Shown here piece by piece: positions 9,850-18,789 of a stretch of 64,000 bases of DNA. The stretch lies in contig NZ_LIXI01000003.1 of NCBI RefSeq assembly GCF_001905595.1, forward strand, positions 558,001-622,000, given 5' to 3'. How positions within the stretch are numbered: the first letter of the stretch is position 1; each line of letters begins with the position of its first letter. The position numbers and the translations under genes were made by a program. Origin of the DNA: Streptomyces sp. CB00316. Lineage in GTDB: Bacteria > Actinomycetota > Actinomycetes > Streptomycetales > Streptomycetaceae. The notes beneath the pieces were generated by a model. The model ran no database searches. It had not been told where the DNA came from and saw nothing but the letters and a program-made list of their open reading frames with translations.

Positions 9850-10105
9850 ACGAAGTACGCCGGGTGCGCCGCCGCGAGGGTCCGCATCGTCCGAGGAGAA
9901 GCGGACGCCGCCCTGCGCTGGAGCGCCCGAAGTCCATGGTTCCGTCACCGTTCAGGACGAGTAGTTCGCCGTCGAGGAGTCAGGCCCGCCGGGAGCTGGG
10001 CCGAGGCCGCCACGAGGTCGAGGAAGCGGTTCTGGACCAGCGCCCCCTTCCTGGTCTGAAGCAGGAAGGGGCCGCCCGCCCTGGTGGATGTGAAGGCGCC
10101 CGGTG
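9850..10105 (-). pseudogene. Stump of an ATP-dependent DNA ligase
   Basis: On the minus strand one frame reads LLQTRKGALVQNRFLDLVAA and a neighbouring frame continues LLDGELLVLNGDGTMDFGR. Together these match the nucleotidyltransferase core of Streptomyces ATP-dependent DNA ligases, including the LDGELVV-type motif. One frameshift lies near 9975. Nothing of the N-terminus, the KxDG motif or the C-terminal OB domain is present. It is an isolated gene fragment between the recombinase module and an intact small gene. Confidence 0.6.
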
Positions 10106-10220
10106 CCCGTCCCACTTACCAGCACCGAGTCCGTCGCCCGCGCCACCCGCAGGCCAGGGCTGCCCTCACCGTTACACCTCCGACGCGTTGATTCGTCACG
10201 GGACCACGCCCACGCGGCCG

Positions 10221-10502
10221 TTACGGAATCAGAGAGTTGTAGACCTCGACCATCTTCGACTCGAACGGTGGTGCCCCTAGTTCCTGCGCGGCCGGCTTGA
10301 CCTGCTCTTCCATGAAGCGCCGGAACGCCTCCTCCGACTCCCATACGTCAATGACCTGCCAGCCGCCCGTGTCGGCGGGCGCCGCAAAGTGGGCGATGAG
10401 CCCGGCGGGCGGATTCGTACGGTCCGGGATCGCCCGGTCGAAGCTTGCCTGGTAAAGCTCCTGGTTCCAGCCCTCGGCCTGGTTGACTACCAGAATCGCC
10501 AT
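10221..10502 (-). CDS. Small ABM/dimeric alpha-beta barrel-like protein (93 aa)
   Basis: I choose the ATG at 10502 because GAGGAAC lies 5-10 nt upstream; an ATG 18 nt earlier lacks such a site. The sequence has beta-alpha-beta features of the antibiotic biosynthesis monooxygenase-like dimeric barrel (AHFAAPADTGGWQVIDVW, then ESEEAFRRFM). No cofactor motif is visible, as is usual for this fold. It stands alone; its 5' side abuts the IS630-type element that begins at 10545. Its substrate is unknown. Confidence 0.7.
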   Translation of the reverse strand: MAILVVNQAEGWNQELYQASFDRAIPDRTNPPAGLIAHFAAPADTGGWQVIDVWESEEAFRRFMEEQVKPAAQELGAPPFESKMVEVYNSLIP

Positions 10503-10544
10503 CTCAGTTCCTCGTTTCACGTGCGAAGACGGACATGAACGACG

Positions 10545-10590
10545 CTAGTGCCGCATCAGGCAACGTTCGCCCCGTTGTGACGCGCCGCCC
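10545..10590. repeat. Left terminal inverted repeat of the IS630-type element
   Basis: The first 23 bases are an exact reverse complement of the right end at 12511-12489. The match continues for about 20 more bases with two substitutions and one 4-base gap. A GC-rich hairpin (10582-10612) follows directly. Confidence 0.85.
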
Positions 10591-10632
10591 CCGGTGTCGT
10601 CCGGGGCGGCGCGGTCACGGCATGCTGTCCGG

Positions 10633-11765
10633 GTGGCTGAACGTGTACGCGTGCGTGAGATCGATGACGACGAGGGCAGGCGGCTGCTGCGGATCGTCCG
10701 CCGGGGCAGCGGTTCGGTGGTGACGTGGCGACGGGCTCAGATGGTGTTGCTGTCTGCGCAGGGGATGTTGGTGGCGAGGATCGCCGAGGTGTCGTTCACC
10801 AGCGCGGACCGGGTCCGGGACGTGATCCACAACTTCAACATGGACGGTTTCGACTCGCTGTATCCGAAGTACAAGGGCGGGCGGCCGAGGACGTTCACGC
10901 TGCCCGAGTGGCGCGAGATCAAGAAGATCGCCAAGTCCAGGCCGACCGAGCACGACCTGCCGTTCTCGACCTGGAGTCTGACCAAGCTGGCGGACTTCCT
11001 GGTCGCCGAGGGGGTGGTCGACGACATCAGCCACGAGGGCCTGCGCATCCTGCTCCGCGAGGAAGGCGTCTCCTTTCAACGCCTGAAGACGTGGAAGACC
11101 TCCCGCGATCCGGACTACGCGGCCAAGAAGGCCCGCGTCGAGCACCTCTACGCGATCGCCGACGGCGAGGTCATACCCGAGGACGGTGAACCCGAAATCA
11201 TCTTCTGCATCGACGAGTTCGGGCCCCTCAACCTGATGCCCCACCCGGGCCGGCACTGGGCCGAACGGGGCGGCAAGCACAAGGACCCCGTCCGCGAACC
11301 CCGCCGCAGGCGCCGGGCGACCTACAACCGCTACGACGGAGTACGGCACCTGTTCGCCGCCCTGGACCTGGCCAAGGACCAGCTCTACGGCCACATCAAG
11401 CCGATCAAGAAGCGCACCCAGTTCCTGGAGTTCTGCGCTACCTGCGAACCCTCTACCCACCCGAAATCCGTATCGCGATCGTCTGCGACAACTTCTCCCC
11501 GCACCTGACCACGAATAAGTGCCAGCGCGTCGGCACCTGGGCCGCGGCGAACAACGTCGAGATCGCCTACACCCCGACCAACAGCTCCTGGCTCAACCGC
11601 ATCGAGGCCCAGTTCACCGCCCTGCGCTACTTCACCCTCGACGGCACCGACCACGCCAGCCACAAGGAACAGGGCAGCATGATCCGCCGCTACATCATCT
11701 GGCGAAACCGCCACGCCGACGACCGGCGCCTACGCGCCGTCGTCAACAGGGCGAACGTTGCTTGA
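10633..11765 (+). pseudogene. IS630-family transposase, one frameshift
   Basis: The GTG at 10633 starts a protein with an N-terminal HTH (ARIAEVSFTSADRVRDVI), an IS630-type linker and a DDE domain (first Asp in FCIDEFGPLN). The frame breaks near 11437, after RTQFLEFC. The continuation in another frame holds the second Asp (AIVCDNFSPH) and the Glu (NSSWLNRIEAQF). The stop at 11763-11765 lies within a decayed copy of the terminal repeat. With the frameshift the product would lack two of three catalytic residues. Confidence 0.85.
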
Positions 11766-12263
11766 TCCGGCCGTGGTACTGAACGAGATCCAGACGTCAG
11801 GTGCCAGGTCCGGCCGGTTCGGCACCGGTCTGCGCTCCTCGGTCCAGGCGTCGCCGGCGATCTCTGTGGCAACGCGACGCCAGAACTTCACCGCGCCCGG
11901 GTTGGCATCCTGGAACGCGATCTCCCACGGCCCCGGATGCCGGGCCACGATGCCCTGAGCAGCGTGCATCCCGGTCCCCGCCCGTCGTGCCCCGCGCACC
12001 ACGAAGAAGCTGTTCATCACGCGCGTCGGACCAGTCAGACCGCGGACGAACGCAAACCCGATGGGCCGGTCAGCGCTCGTCAGGAGATACGGTGCCCGGT
12101 CGGGGCCGGAGAAGGCCATGTGAAGCCATTCGTCTCGGAAGGATCCGTCGGGGTTGGGCAGGTCACCTTCCAACTCCGACATGTCATGTCGGAACATCAG
12201 CCATAGGCGTTCAGCTACGGGCTTGTCGGCAAGGTCTGCGAAGCGCAGGGAGATGTCTGACAC
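11730..12263 (-). CDS. GNAT-family N-acetyltransferase (177 aa)
   Basis: A single-domain GNAT protein. The acetyl-CoA motif appears as RRAGTGMHAA at about residues 92-101 (R/Q-x-x-G-x-G/A). It is followed by the typical end-of-domain pattern in which an Asn-x-x-Ala helix (DANPGAVKFWRRV) packs near the active site. The substrate cannot be told. The last 15 residues are encoded by the antisense of the transposase tail, so the natural C-terminus was probably replaced when the gene joined the element. The gene lies between the decayed inner end and the outer right repeat and would move with the element. Confidence 0.8.
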   Translation of the reverse strand: MSDISLRFADLADKPVAERLWLMFRHDMSELEGDLPNPDGSFRDEWLHMAFSGPDRAPYLLTSADRPIGFAFVRGLTGPTRVMNSFFVVRGARRAGTGMHAAQGIVARHPGPWEIAFQDANPGAVKFWRRVATEIAGDAWTEERRPVPNRPDLAPDVWISFSTTAGSSNVRPVDDGA

Positions 12264-12460
12264 GAGACTCCGTGGTGGGGGTGGTCGAATTCAGCCCGAG
12301 AAAATCTGTTTCCGGGCATGAAAAAGCCTCCCTGGCGGATACGAACTCCGGACCGGGAAGGTTAGTTACTCAAGGAAAATCTAACAGGCAAGTGCACGGG
12401 CCTGTACTTGTATCGCTGCACGTCGAAGGTGGCCGCCCCATACCGCCCGGCCAAGCAGCC

Positions 12461-12511
12461 GGGCGGCGCGTCACACCACAACAGGGCCAACGTTGCCTGA
12501 TGCGGCACTAG
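12461..12511. repeat. Right terminal inverted repeat of the IS630-type element
   Basis: This is the reverse complement of the left end, extended by a 4-base insertion near 12474. It ends GGCACTAG at 12511. It lies about 740 bp beyond the decayed repeat at the transposase stop. Confidence 0.85.
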
Positions 12512-12999
12512 ATCCGAGTGCGAGCGACCGCGAGCGGTGGCGATGGCTGCTTGCGCCGTCTCAGGTCCATGGCGAGCCCGCCGCGCAGCGCCCCCGGCCG
12601 GGGGATGGCCTCGCGGGCCTGGGCGAGCACGGCTCCACCGGGGGACGCAGGCCTTGCTTCTCGCTCCTCACCCTTCGGGCATACCGCTTGGGTGGACCAG
12701 GCGCTACCGGAAGTCCGCTGACGCCCGCCATATCTGGCTGCCGGTTCCTAATCGGGGCCAGAATGGGATTGCGCTGCTCATCCACTCGTCGACTTCCCGA
12801 TGCGGGGGGTGATCACATGACGTTGTTCGCGGGTCCCCGGAGGGCAAGGCGAAGCACGAGGCGAAGAAGGCCGAGCGCAGGGCGGAGCTCCAGAAGCAAA
12901 GGCCAAGGCCCTCGGCCGTATCCCCCCGGACGAGCTGGCGGCGATCCCTCCCGGTACGTGATCGAAGATCAGGCTGATGCGTGCATTCTTCCCGGAGCC
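12512..12999. other. No intact gene; possible C-terminal gene stump
   Basis: Around 12840-12961 a plus-strand frame reads a Lys/Glu/Ala-rich helix (KAKHEAKKAERRAELQKQ), and a neighbouring frame ends LGRIPPDELAAIPPGT before a TGA. This looks like the frameshifted end of an unidentified protein. I see nothing convincing in the rest. Confidence 0.35.
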
Positions 13000-13661
13000 T
13001 TCCGCCGCACGTCAGGCCCTGCTCGCCATGGCCCACCTGCGGTGCGGTGACATCTACGCCCAGCTCGCCGCCGGATTCGGCATCGGGATCGCGACCGCTT
13101 ACCGCTACATACGTGAAGCCGTCGAGACCCTGTCCACCCTCGCCCCGTCCCTGGCCGAGGCGATGAGGACGATCCGGACGAAGGCGTTCGTCATCCTCGA
13201 CAGCACCCTGCTGCCAATCGATCGCATCGCTGCCGGCACCCCGTACTACTCCGGGAAACACAAACGCCACGGCATGAACGTCCAGGTCCTCACCGATCCG
13301 TCTGGACGGCTGCTCTGGGCCTCGCCGGCTCTGCCCGGCTCGACTCACGACCTGACCGCCGCACGACAGCACGGGATCACCGAAGCCCTCGCCGATGCGG
13401 ACCTCAAATGCTGGGCAGACAAGGCGTATCAAGGAGCCGGCGGAGCCATCCGGGTACCGTTTCGGGACCATCACCTCAAGCGATGGAAGCGCCGCCACAA
13501 CCACCCACGCCAAGATCCGCTGCCTCGGCGAGCGGGCCATGGCCACTCACAAGGGCTGGCGCCTCCTGCGGAAGCTCCGCTGCAGCACCAACCGAATCAC
13601 CGACGTGGTGAAGGCCGTCCTCGTCCTTCACCACGCGTCAGCATGAGGTTGGAAAAAGCTC
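13000..13661 (+). mobile_element. IS5-family insertion sequence, copy 1, 5'-truncated
   Basis: The transposase is recognisable from AARQALLAMAHLRCGD onwards. It has an HTH (QLAAGFGIGIATAYRYI), the DDE region beginning FVILDSTLLPIDRI, and the end LRKLRCSTNRITDVVKAVL. The first 40 or so residues are missing, and one frameshift lies near 13503. The stop at 13644-13646 is followed by the terminal repeat gaggttggaaaaagctc (13645-13661). A second copy lies in the opposite orientation at 19454-20228. Confidence 0.85.
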
Positions 13662-13898
13662 AGTGCACCGCAACGGCGACCTGCCGTCCGTGGCGCTCGC
13701 ACCCTCATGGAGCTGCGGCGATTTCCGGCCGCCCTGGGCAAGTGAGGGCTGGGTGAAGGGACGCGAGCAGGCTTGTGTGTTCGAGAGCGGTGCACGTCAG
13801 GTGGCTGCGATGTCTCCGTGGTTGTTGGAGGGTGGCCTGATCTGTGTGGGTACCATCATCGCTACACTCACCCACCATCGCGCGAAATCGAGGACCAC

Positions 13899-14474
13899 AT
13901 GTCCAAAAACCCTCCCACCCCGAGCATCACGGCAGACTATGCCCAGCGCGTCACGGACGACCTGTCGGCGAACCGGAGCGAGCAGGAGAGCGTGCGCGCC
14001 GAACTTGCACGGCTGCAGGAGGAACTTGTCCGCCTGGAGGAGAGCGAGCAGGTTCTGACGAAGATGCAGGAGGTGCTCGGCACCACGCCCAAGCAGACGG
14101 CCAAGAAGGGCAAGGGCGGCAAGACAGCCGCGGTTCCCGCAGCCCGCCGCTCCAACGGCAAGCCGGCAGCGGGCAAGGCGGGTGCCGCCACCGGGCGCAA
14201 GACGTCGAAGAAGGCGGCGTCGCCCAAGAAGCCCGGTGAGCCGACCTGGCTTGAGCTGACCACGGCCCACCTGACTGGACAGAGTGAGCCCAAGTCGGCT
14301 GCGGAGGTGTCCTCGGCGCTGACCGAGGCACATCCTGAGCGCGCAGTACAGGTAACCGTCGTACGCAACACCCTGGAACAGGGAGTTGCGCAAGGACTGT
14401 TCGTACGCTCCAAGCAGGGGCGCTCCGTCTTCTACAGCCCGGCCGTGGCCGTCTCGGCGCAACCCGGCTCGTAA
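13899..14474 (+). CDS. Histone-H1-like protein: coiled coil, Lys/Ala linker, winged helix (191 aa)
   Basis: I choose the ATG at 13899 because GAGG lies 7 nt upstream; the longer frame has no binding site. Residues about 12-55 form a charged coiled coil. Residues about 62-112 are a basic Lys/Ala/Pro/Gly-rich linker with KKA and SPKK-like motifs, reminiscent of actinobacterial H1-like proteins. Residues about 115-185 look like a winged-helix domain (TWLELTTAHL through to QGRSVFYSP). The plan suggests a DNA-binding nucleoid-associated or regulatory protein that dimerises through the coiled coil. It is complete and lies between IS remnants, which suggests acquisition. I cannot name the family. 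Confidence 0.75.
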   Translation: MSKNPPTPSITADYAQRVTDDLSANRSEQESVRAELARLQEELVRLEESEQVLTKMQEVLGTTPKQTAKKGKGGKTAAVPAARRSNGKPAAGKAGAATGRKTSKKAASPKKPGEPTWLELTTAHLTGQSEPKSAAEVSSALTEAHPERAVQVTVVRNTLEQGVAQGLFVRSKQGRSVFYSPAVAVSAQPGS

Positions 14475-14498
14475 CTGCAGGCGGCAATGGTGCGGTGA

Positions 14499-14759
14499 CA
14501 CCTCGTACACCTATGACGCGCTGGGCCGCCCGGAGACGGTGAAGGACGCCCGCGGTATCACGGTCGTCTACACGTACGACAACCGTGACGGGTCAAGAAC
14601 GTCGACTCTTCTAACTACCTAGCCGTCACGTACGAGTACGACGGTGACGGCAACCTTGTCCAGCGCTCGGACGGCACGGGCATCATCAAGTACCAGTTCG
14701 ACCCGCTCTCCCGCGAGGCGGTCCGCACCCTCCAGAACGGGTCGCAGACGGCCGCGCAA
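14499..14759 (+). pseudogene. RHS/YD-repeat protein fragment
   Basis: Two plus-strand frames together read typical YD repeats: SYTYDALGRPETVKDARGI, VVYTYDNRD, then after a frameshift near 14595 AVTYEYDGDGNLVQRSDGTG and YQFDPLSREAVRTLQ. This is the inner core of a large secreted RHS-type protein or polymorphic toxin. Both ends are missing. Homology stops abruptly at about 14759, where an unrelated minus-strand fragment begins. Confidence 0.75.
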
Positions 14760-15262
14760 CTCGGCCTCGTGCTCGGGACCGGAGAGGAAGCGGTCCATTC
14801 CCCTGACGTTGACGGTCAGGTGCAGGGCGATGTCGGCGGCAGCTCCGCCCGCCGACGAGGCCGCCTGCCGGGCGTCGTCCTCCCCGAAGACGACACGGCC
14901 GACCATGCGTTCGGTGAAACGCATGCGGGTCGGGTCGTCGGGGCGGCCAGGAGGTGCTCCAGCCTTCCAGGGGATCCCCTGGTCCGTGCACCAGCGGCGC
15001 GCATGCTGTACTCCGAGTTCCACGGCCTGGGCGAAACGGTCCCGGCTGAAGTTGATGAGGTAGTTCAAGGGGACCTCGCCGCTCAGCAGCCGGACCTCGA
15101 TCGGCGCCCGAACTCTCCCTCCTCCCCGTCGCGGATGGCGGCGTTGCCGGCCTCGATTCGGCGCAGCCAGTGTTGCAGCCGGTCGTTGGCCGTCGTCTCG
15201 ATGATGTGGAAGTAGTTGGCCACGAAGCCGTTGCGCCAGCGGGCCAAACGCCGGTGGGCGTT
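14760..15262 (-). pseudogene. Gene fragment, possibly GMC-oxidoreductase-associated domain
   Basis: The minus strand reads NGFVANYFHIIETTANDRLQ, then after a frameshift near 15105 NYLINFSRDRFAQAVELG and MRFTERMVGRVVFG. It ends IALHLTVNVRGMDRFLSG just before the RHS fragment. The MRFTERM part resembles a small beta domain I associate with some GMC-type oxidoreductases; this is a weak recollection. The fragment is cut at both ends, by the RHS stump and by the IS1380 element. Confidence 0.4.
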
Positions 15263-15311
15263 GCCGCTAGCCTCGCCGTTTCGGTTGGGTACGGCAGCTG
15301 GTGAGGCGGAA

Positions 15312-16515
15312 ACGCGAAAGTGCCTTCCTGACCTGGAACGATGAACCTTGCTGAGGGGTTCTGTCGGTCCAGGCGGAGGGCACTTTCTACGTGCAGGCTA
15401 TCGGGTTGCGTCCCAAGGGCCATGTCAGTGCCGATGGTTCGGGGGTGGTCGGGCATGCCGGGGCACGGTTGCTGGCGGATCTCGCTGATGCCACCGGGCT
15501 GACCGCCGCGTACTCCGCCGCTCTCAGGCCGCTTCGGCCGCGCGGGACCGGACACGATCCGGGCCGGATCGCCACCGACCTGGCGGTGATGCTCGCCGAT
15601 GGAGGCGAGGCCATCGCGGACCTGGCAGTACTGCGCGACCAGGGCGAGGTGTTCGGCGCCGTCGCCTCGACACCGACGGCCTGGCGACTGCTCGCCGACA
15701 CCGATGAGAGGACACTGACCGCTCTGCGCTCCGCCCGTGCCCAGGCCCGGGAAATCGCCTGGCTGCAAGCCGTCGAGCAAGGTGAGGACATACCCGCAGT
15801 CCGGGCTGCGGGACGCATGCTGCCCGGGCTGGTCCTGGACCTCGACGCCACGCTGGTCGCCTGCCACTCCGAGAAAGACCAGGCCGCACCCACCTACAAG
15901 GGCAGCTTCGGATTCCACCCGCTGCTGTGCTTCCTCGCGATCACCGGAGAGGGATTGTCCGGCCGGCTGCGTCCCGGAAACGCCGGCGCCAGCACCGCGA
16001 GCGACCACATCACGGTGCTCGACCAGGCACTCGCGCAGATCCCCGACGTCCTCCGGCACGGCACTGACATCCTCGTCCGCACCGACAGCGCCGGATCCGC
16101 GCGAAGGCCTTCCTCACCTACGTCCGAGACGTACGGAAACGAAAAATTCTTACCTCCTTCTCAGTCGGATACGCGGTCACCGAGCCTGTCCGCCACGCGA
16201 TCCGAGCCATACCCGACCGTCGTCTGTGGCATCCCGCCCTGGACCAGGACGGCTCGCTCCGTGCCGGCGCCGAGGTCGCCGAGCTGACCGGCATGGTCGA
16301 GCTGACCGGCTATCCGGCCGGCACGCGCATCATCGTGCGCCGGGAGCGGCCGCACCCCGGCGCCCAGCTGTCCCTGTTCGACCAGGACGAGGGCCTGCGG
16401 CACCAGGTGTTTCTCACCGACACTCCCTACTCCGGTGGTGGCTCCGCCCAGTTCCTGGAGGTCCGTCACCGCGGGCATGCCACCGTCGAGGACCACATCC
16501 GGTGCGGCAAGGCGT
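15312..16515 (+). mobile_element. IS1380-family insertion sequence, 3'-truncated
   Basis: The transposase starts with GTG 15391 and reads the IS1380 pattern (LVLDLDATLVACHSEKDQAA with the first catalytic Asp, then FGFHPLLCFLAITGEGLSG). A two-base insertion near 16105 breaks the frame. The continuation (KAFLTYVRDVRKRKILTSF to ATVEDHIRCGK) stops matching at about 16515, so the last third and the right end are lost. The left end carries gaaagtgcc, mirrored by ggcactttc just before the start. Confidence 0.8.
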
Positions 16516-16880
16516 ACCCCTCCACGTTGGGACGGCCGACTACCGGCTCGCAACCAGTCGGGTCAGTGGTCGTAGGCCGCCGTTCGACGGTCACAACGCC
16601 CACGCCGGCCAGCGGCAGCCCGCCGTGGGTATCAAGCCGGCCGGTTCGCCGCCGACCACGATCACGCCAACCGTGCCCCCCCCCATGGAGCGGGATGACC
16701 TTTCGGCCGGCTGATCCACGCGGAGTCCGGAGGCACGCGCACCCGCACCGCCGCGCCCCCTGACGTACGGACCCGGCAGGTGGCCTGTGCGTTCGACGCA
16801 TAAGAACACATATTCGATTATGACAAGAGTGGTGGCTTTGCCTGGTACCAGTTCATGCCACCAGCTGGCGATACCGCAGT
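16516..16880. other. Unassigned sequence downstream of the IS1380 remnant
   Basis: No supported gene. A run of nine C at 16676-16684 and an AT-rich patch at 16800-16825 (cacatattcgattatgac) are the only notable features. The AT-rich patch may hold the promoter of the toxin-antitoxin pair. Confidence 0.4.
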
Positions 16881-16901
16881 GTGGTGACTAGCCTCTGTGG
16901 C

Positions 16902-17093
16902 ATGACCGCGATGACGCTGCGTATCCCTGATGAGATCGATCCGTCCATCCGTGCCGCCGCCGCGGCAGCGGGGCTGTCGATGAACGCGTACATCGTCCAG
17001 GCCGCCCGCCACGCGGCAGTACTGGACTCGGCGCGGCAGCTGGCCGCGCTGGGCCTGGGTGACGCCCTCGCCGGTGAAGGCGACAGCCTGTGA
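16902..17093 (+). CDS. Ribbon-helix-helix antitoxin (63 aa)
   Basis: A short protein with the RHH pattern TLRIPDEIDPSIRAAAA-AAGLSMNAYIVQAARHAA. The N-terminal strand would bind operator DNA as a dimer, and the short C-terminal tail would contact the toxin. The ATG at 16902 is chosen because the homologous region starts right there; two GTG codons upstream are possible. Its stop overlaps the next start (GTGA at 17090), the usual arrangement for a type II toxin-antitoxin operon, which such antitoxins normally repress. Confidence 0.75.
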   Translation: MTAMTLRIPDEIDPSIRAAAAAAGLSMNAYIVQAARHAAVLDSARQLAALGLGDALAGEGDSL

Positions 17094-17386
17094 GGCGGGG
17101 GGAGATCTGGGAGCTGGGCGACGGCCGGCAGGTCCTGATCATCTCCCTGGACGGGCTGGAGGAGCAGTACGGCGCGCTGCTCGCGATCGTGCTACATCCG
17201 CCCGGCCGGTTCCCGGACACGGCGATGTCCGTGGTGATCGAGGAGCCGGTGCCGTGCACGGCAGTCGCCGTCAACGTCCAGCAGCTCAAGGTGACGCGGT
17301 TCGACGGGGCGAAGCGCCTCGGCGCGGTCGAGCCTGCGGTGATGGGGCGGGTCGGCCAGGCACTGCGGGCCGTCCTCGACCTCTGA
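17090..17386 (+). CDS. MazF/PemK-like toxin (98 aa)
   Basis: The protein begins RRGEIWELGDGRQVLI, like the GEIW...R-VLI strand pair of MazF/PemK ribonucleases, and has the size of that family (about 100-115 residues). The middle (EEPVPCTAVAVNVQQL) fits the beta-barrel core. The best guess is an mRNA interferase neutralised by the RHH protein that overlaps it by 4 nt. The family match is by pattern, and the catalytic Arg/Thr pair cannot be assigned with certainty. A strong hairpin follows. Confidence 0.65.
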   Translation: MRRGEIWELGDGRQVLIISLDGLEEQYGALLAIVLHPPGRFPDTAMSVVIEEPVPCTAVAVNVQQLKVTRFDGAKRLGAVEPAVMGRVGQALRAVLDL

Positions 17387-17411
17387 CGCACACAGGACGT
17401 TCGTACGGGCC

Positions 17412-17444
17412 GGGGCCCTCACCGTGTAACCGGGTGAGGGCCCC
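17412..17444 (+). terminator. Terminator after the toxin-antitoxin pair
   Basis: A 12-bp perfect stem (17412-17423 with 17433-17444) with a 9-base loop, 25 bp after the toxin stop. It separates the pair from the convergent cupin gene. Confidence 0.8.
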
Positions 17445-17553
17445 AGCTGCGTTCCGCGGGAGTTGCGTGCCGTGGCTTCGTGCACGAGAACGGTCGTGAA
17501 CCTAGCCACGTGCCGCTCGGCTCAGCTTGCCATGAGCCGAGCGAGCGATCTCA

Positions 17554-17916
17554 CTACCGCTTGGCGTAGTCGCCGAACCCCGACCAGTCGATGATGACGC
17601 ACGTCTCATCGCCGACGATCCAGGCATCGTGACCCGGCGGGCAGATCATGAAGTCGCCCGGACCGAACTCGGCTGACTCGCCGTCATCCATGACGATCTT
17701 CATGCGGCCCGAGATCAAGTAGCCCGTGTGTGCGGCCTGGCAGCTGTCGGTCCCGGCGATCGGCTTGACGTGTTTGGACCACTGCCAGCCCGGTTCGAAG
17801 GTCGCCCTTCCTACGGCACCCGCTTCGGAGTTGACGAGTTCGAGCTTGCCCTTGTGCTCTTCGAAGGGGCGTGTTTCGTCGGGCGAGTCGAGGCTCTTGC
17901 GGACGAGACCGGACAT
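17554..17916 (-). CDS. Cupin-domain protein (120 aa)
   Basis: The ATG at 17916 has CAGGAGGAAACC directly upstream. It is a single-domain cupin: motif 1 region HVKPIAGTDSCQAAHTGYL with two His, then SGRMKIVMDDGES, then motif 2 PGDFMICPPGHDAWI. The two His in motif 1 and the His in motif 2 could bind a metal. The family includes many small sensors, isomerases and dioxygenases, and nothing here tells which. It is convergent with the toxin-antitoxin operon, with no operon partner. Confidence 0.8.
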   Translation of the reverse strand: MSGLVRKSLDSPDETRPFEEHKGKLELVNSEAGAVGRATFEPGWQWSKHVKPIAGTDSCQAAHTGYLISGRMKIVMDDGESAEFGPGDFMICPPGHDAWIVGDETCVIIDWSGFGDYAKR

Positions 17917-18780
17917 GGTTTCCTCCTGGGGTGGAAAACCTGTCACCGAGGAGCACCCCGGAGAGTCTGACGCTGGGCGATATGCACCGTTCCATTGTCC
18001 ACCGTGCCGGCGACCGCCGCGAGTCGGCGACGCGATTTCCCCGGTCGGCCAGTAGGGGGCCCGCTGACCGCACGGGAGTGGGCGGCCCTCCCGGCGTCTC
18101 GCTCCGGATCAATGCCGGGGGCGACCCGGTCGAAGTGGCGCCACGCGCCGGCCACAGCATCGCGGGGGCTGGCCCGCTGCTACGCGAAGATCCTGCGCAG
18201 TCGACAGGGACCGGCGGGGACGACGGTCATCTCGGGTCGGTCGCGACGAAGTGTGAAGGCTTGTCAGGCACGTGTGACGGCCGCTCACTCATTCCCCTGT
18301 AGTCGCCCCTTCTCTGCTTGGAGATGGCCATGGACCGTGAGGAACTCGGTTCGGCCGACTGAGGCTTGGCGAAAGCCGCCCAGATGTTCCGACCGAAACA
18401 CCGTCCGCAAGGCACGACAACCTCGAACGAGAGACCAGGAGATCGTTCGATGCTGGGTGTTGCGGGCTGGTTCAGGCGAAGAGGGCGGCGAGGGCGCCGC
18501 GACCACGGCGGGGAGGGTGATGACCGCGGCGAAAGCGGTGGCGGCTCGGGTGAGGTCCACGGGGTAGGTGGCGCCGTCCATGCGCGCGAATTCGCCCGCC
18601 CCGGCGGCGGCGGGCGATGCCGCTGTCGAGTCGCGTTTGTTCGATGGTACGGACATGGGTGTCACCGGGGCGTCACCACAGCATCACCGGCGCTGAATTG
18701 CACGGTGTGAGAGCGGGGCAGAGAATGGAAACGACACGCCCGTCGGAGAAGGCGATGAACGTGGTCTCTGCTCCTCCCCG
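17917..18780. other. Gene-poor stretch
   Basis: No open frame here has both good codon usage and a recognisable product. A minus-strand frame at 18285-18665 could encode a 126-residue Ala-rich peptide, but nothing supports it. The stretch is probably decayed coding DNA. Confidence 0.3.
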
Positions 18781-18789
18781 GCTGCGATG

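Larger units (their letters stand above)
10545..12511. mobile_element. IS630-family element with acetyltransferase passenger
   Basis: The element is bounded by long inverted repeats (10545-10590 and 12461-12511), each starting CTAGTGCCGCATCAGG and so placing a TA at the outer edge, as expected for IS630/Tc1-type insertion. It contains a frameshifted transposase gene (10633-11765) and a GNAT gene on the other strand (11730-12263). A degenerate copy of the right repeat lies inside, at the transposase stop (11747-11774). The original IS probably ended there and a larger unit was formed by a second right end. Confidence 0.75.

Noticed and set aside
18285..18665. Ala-rich minus-strand peptide of 126 residues as a RiPP precursor or lipoprotein
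   Set aside because: No ribosome binding site, no modifying enzymes nearby and no signal peptide pattern; codon usage is ambiguous.
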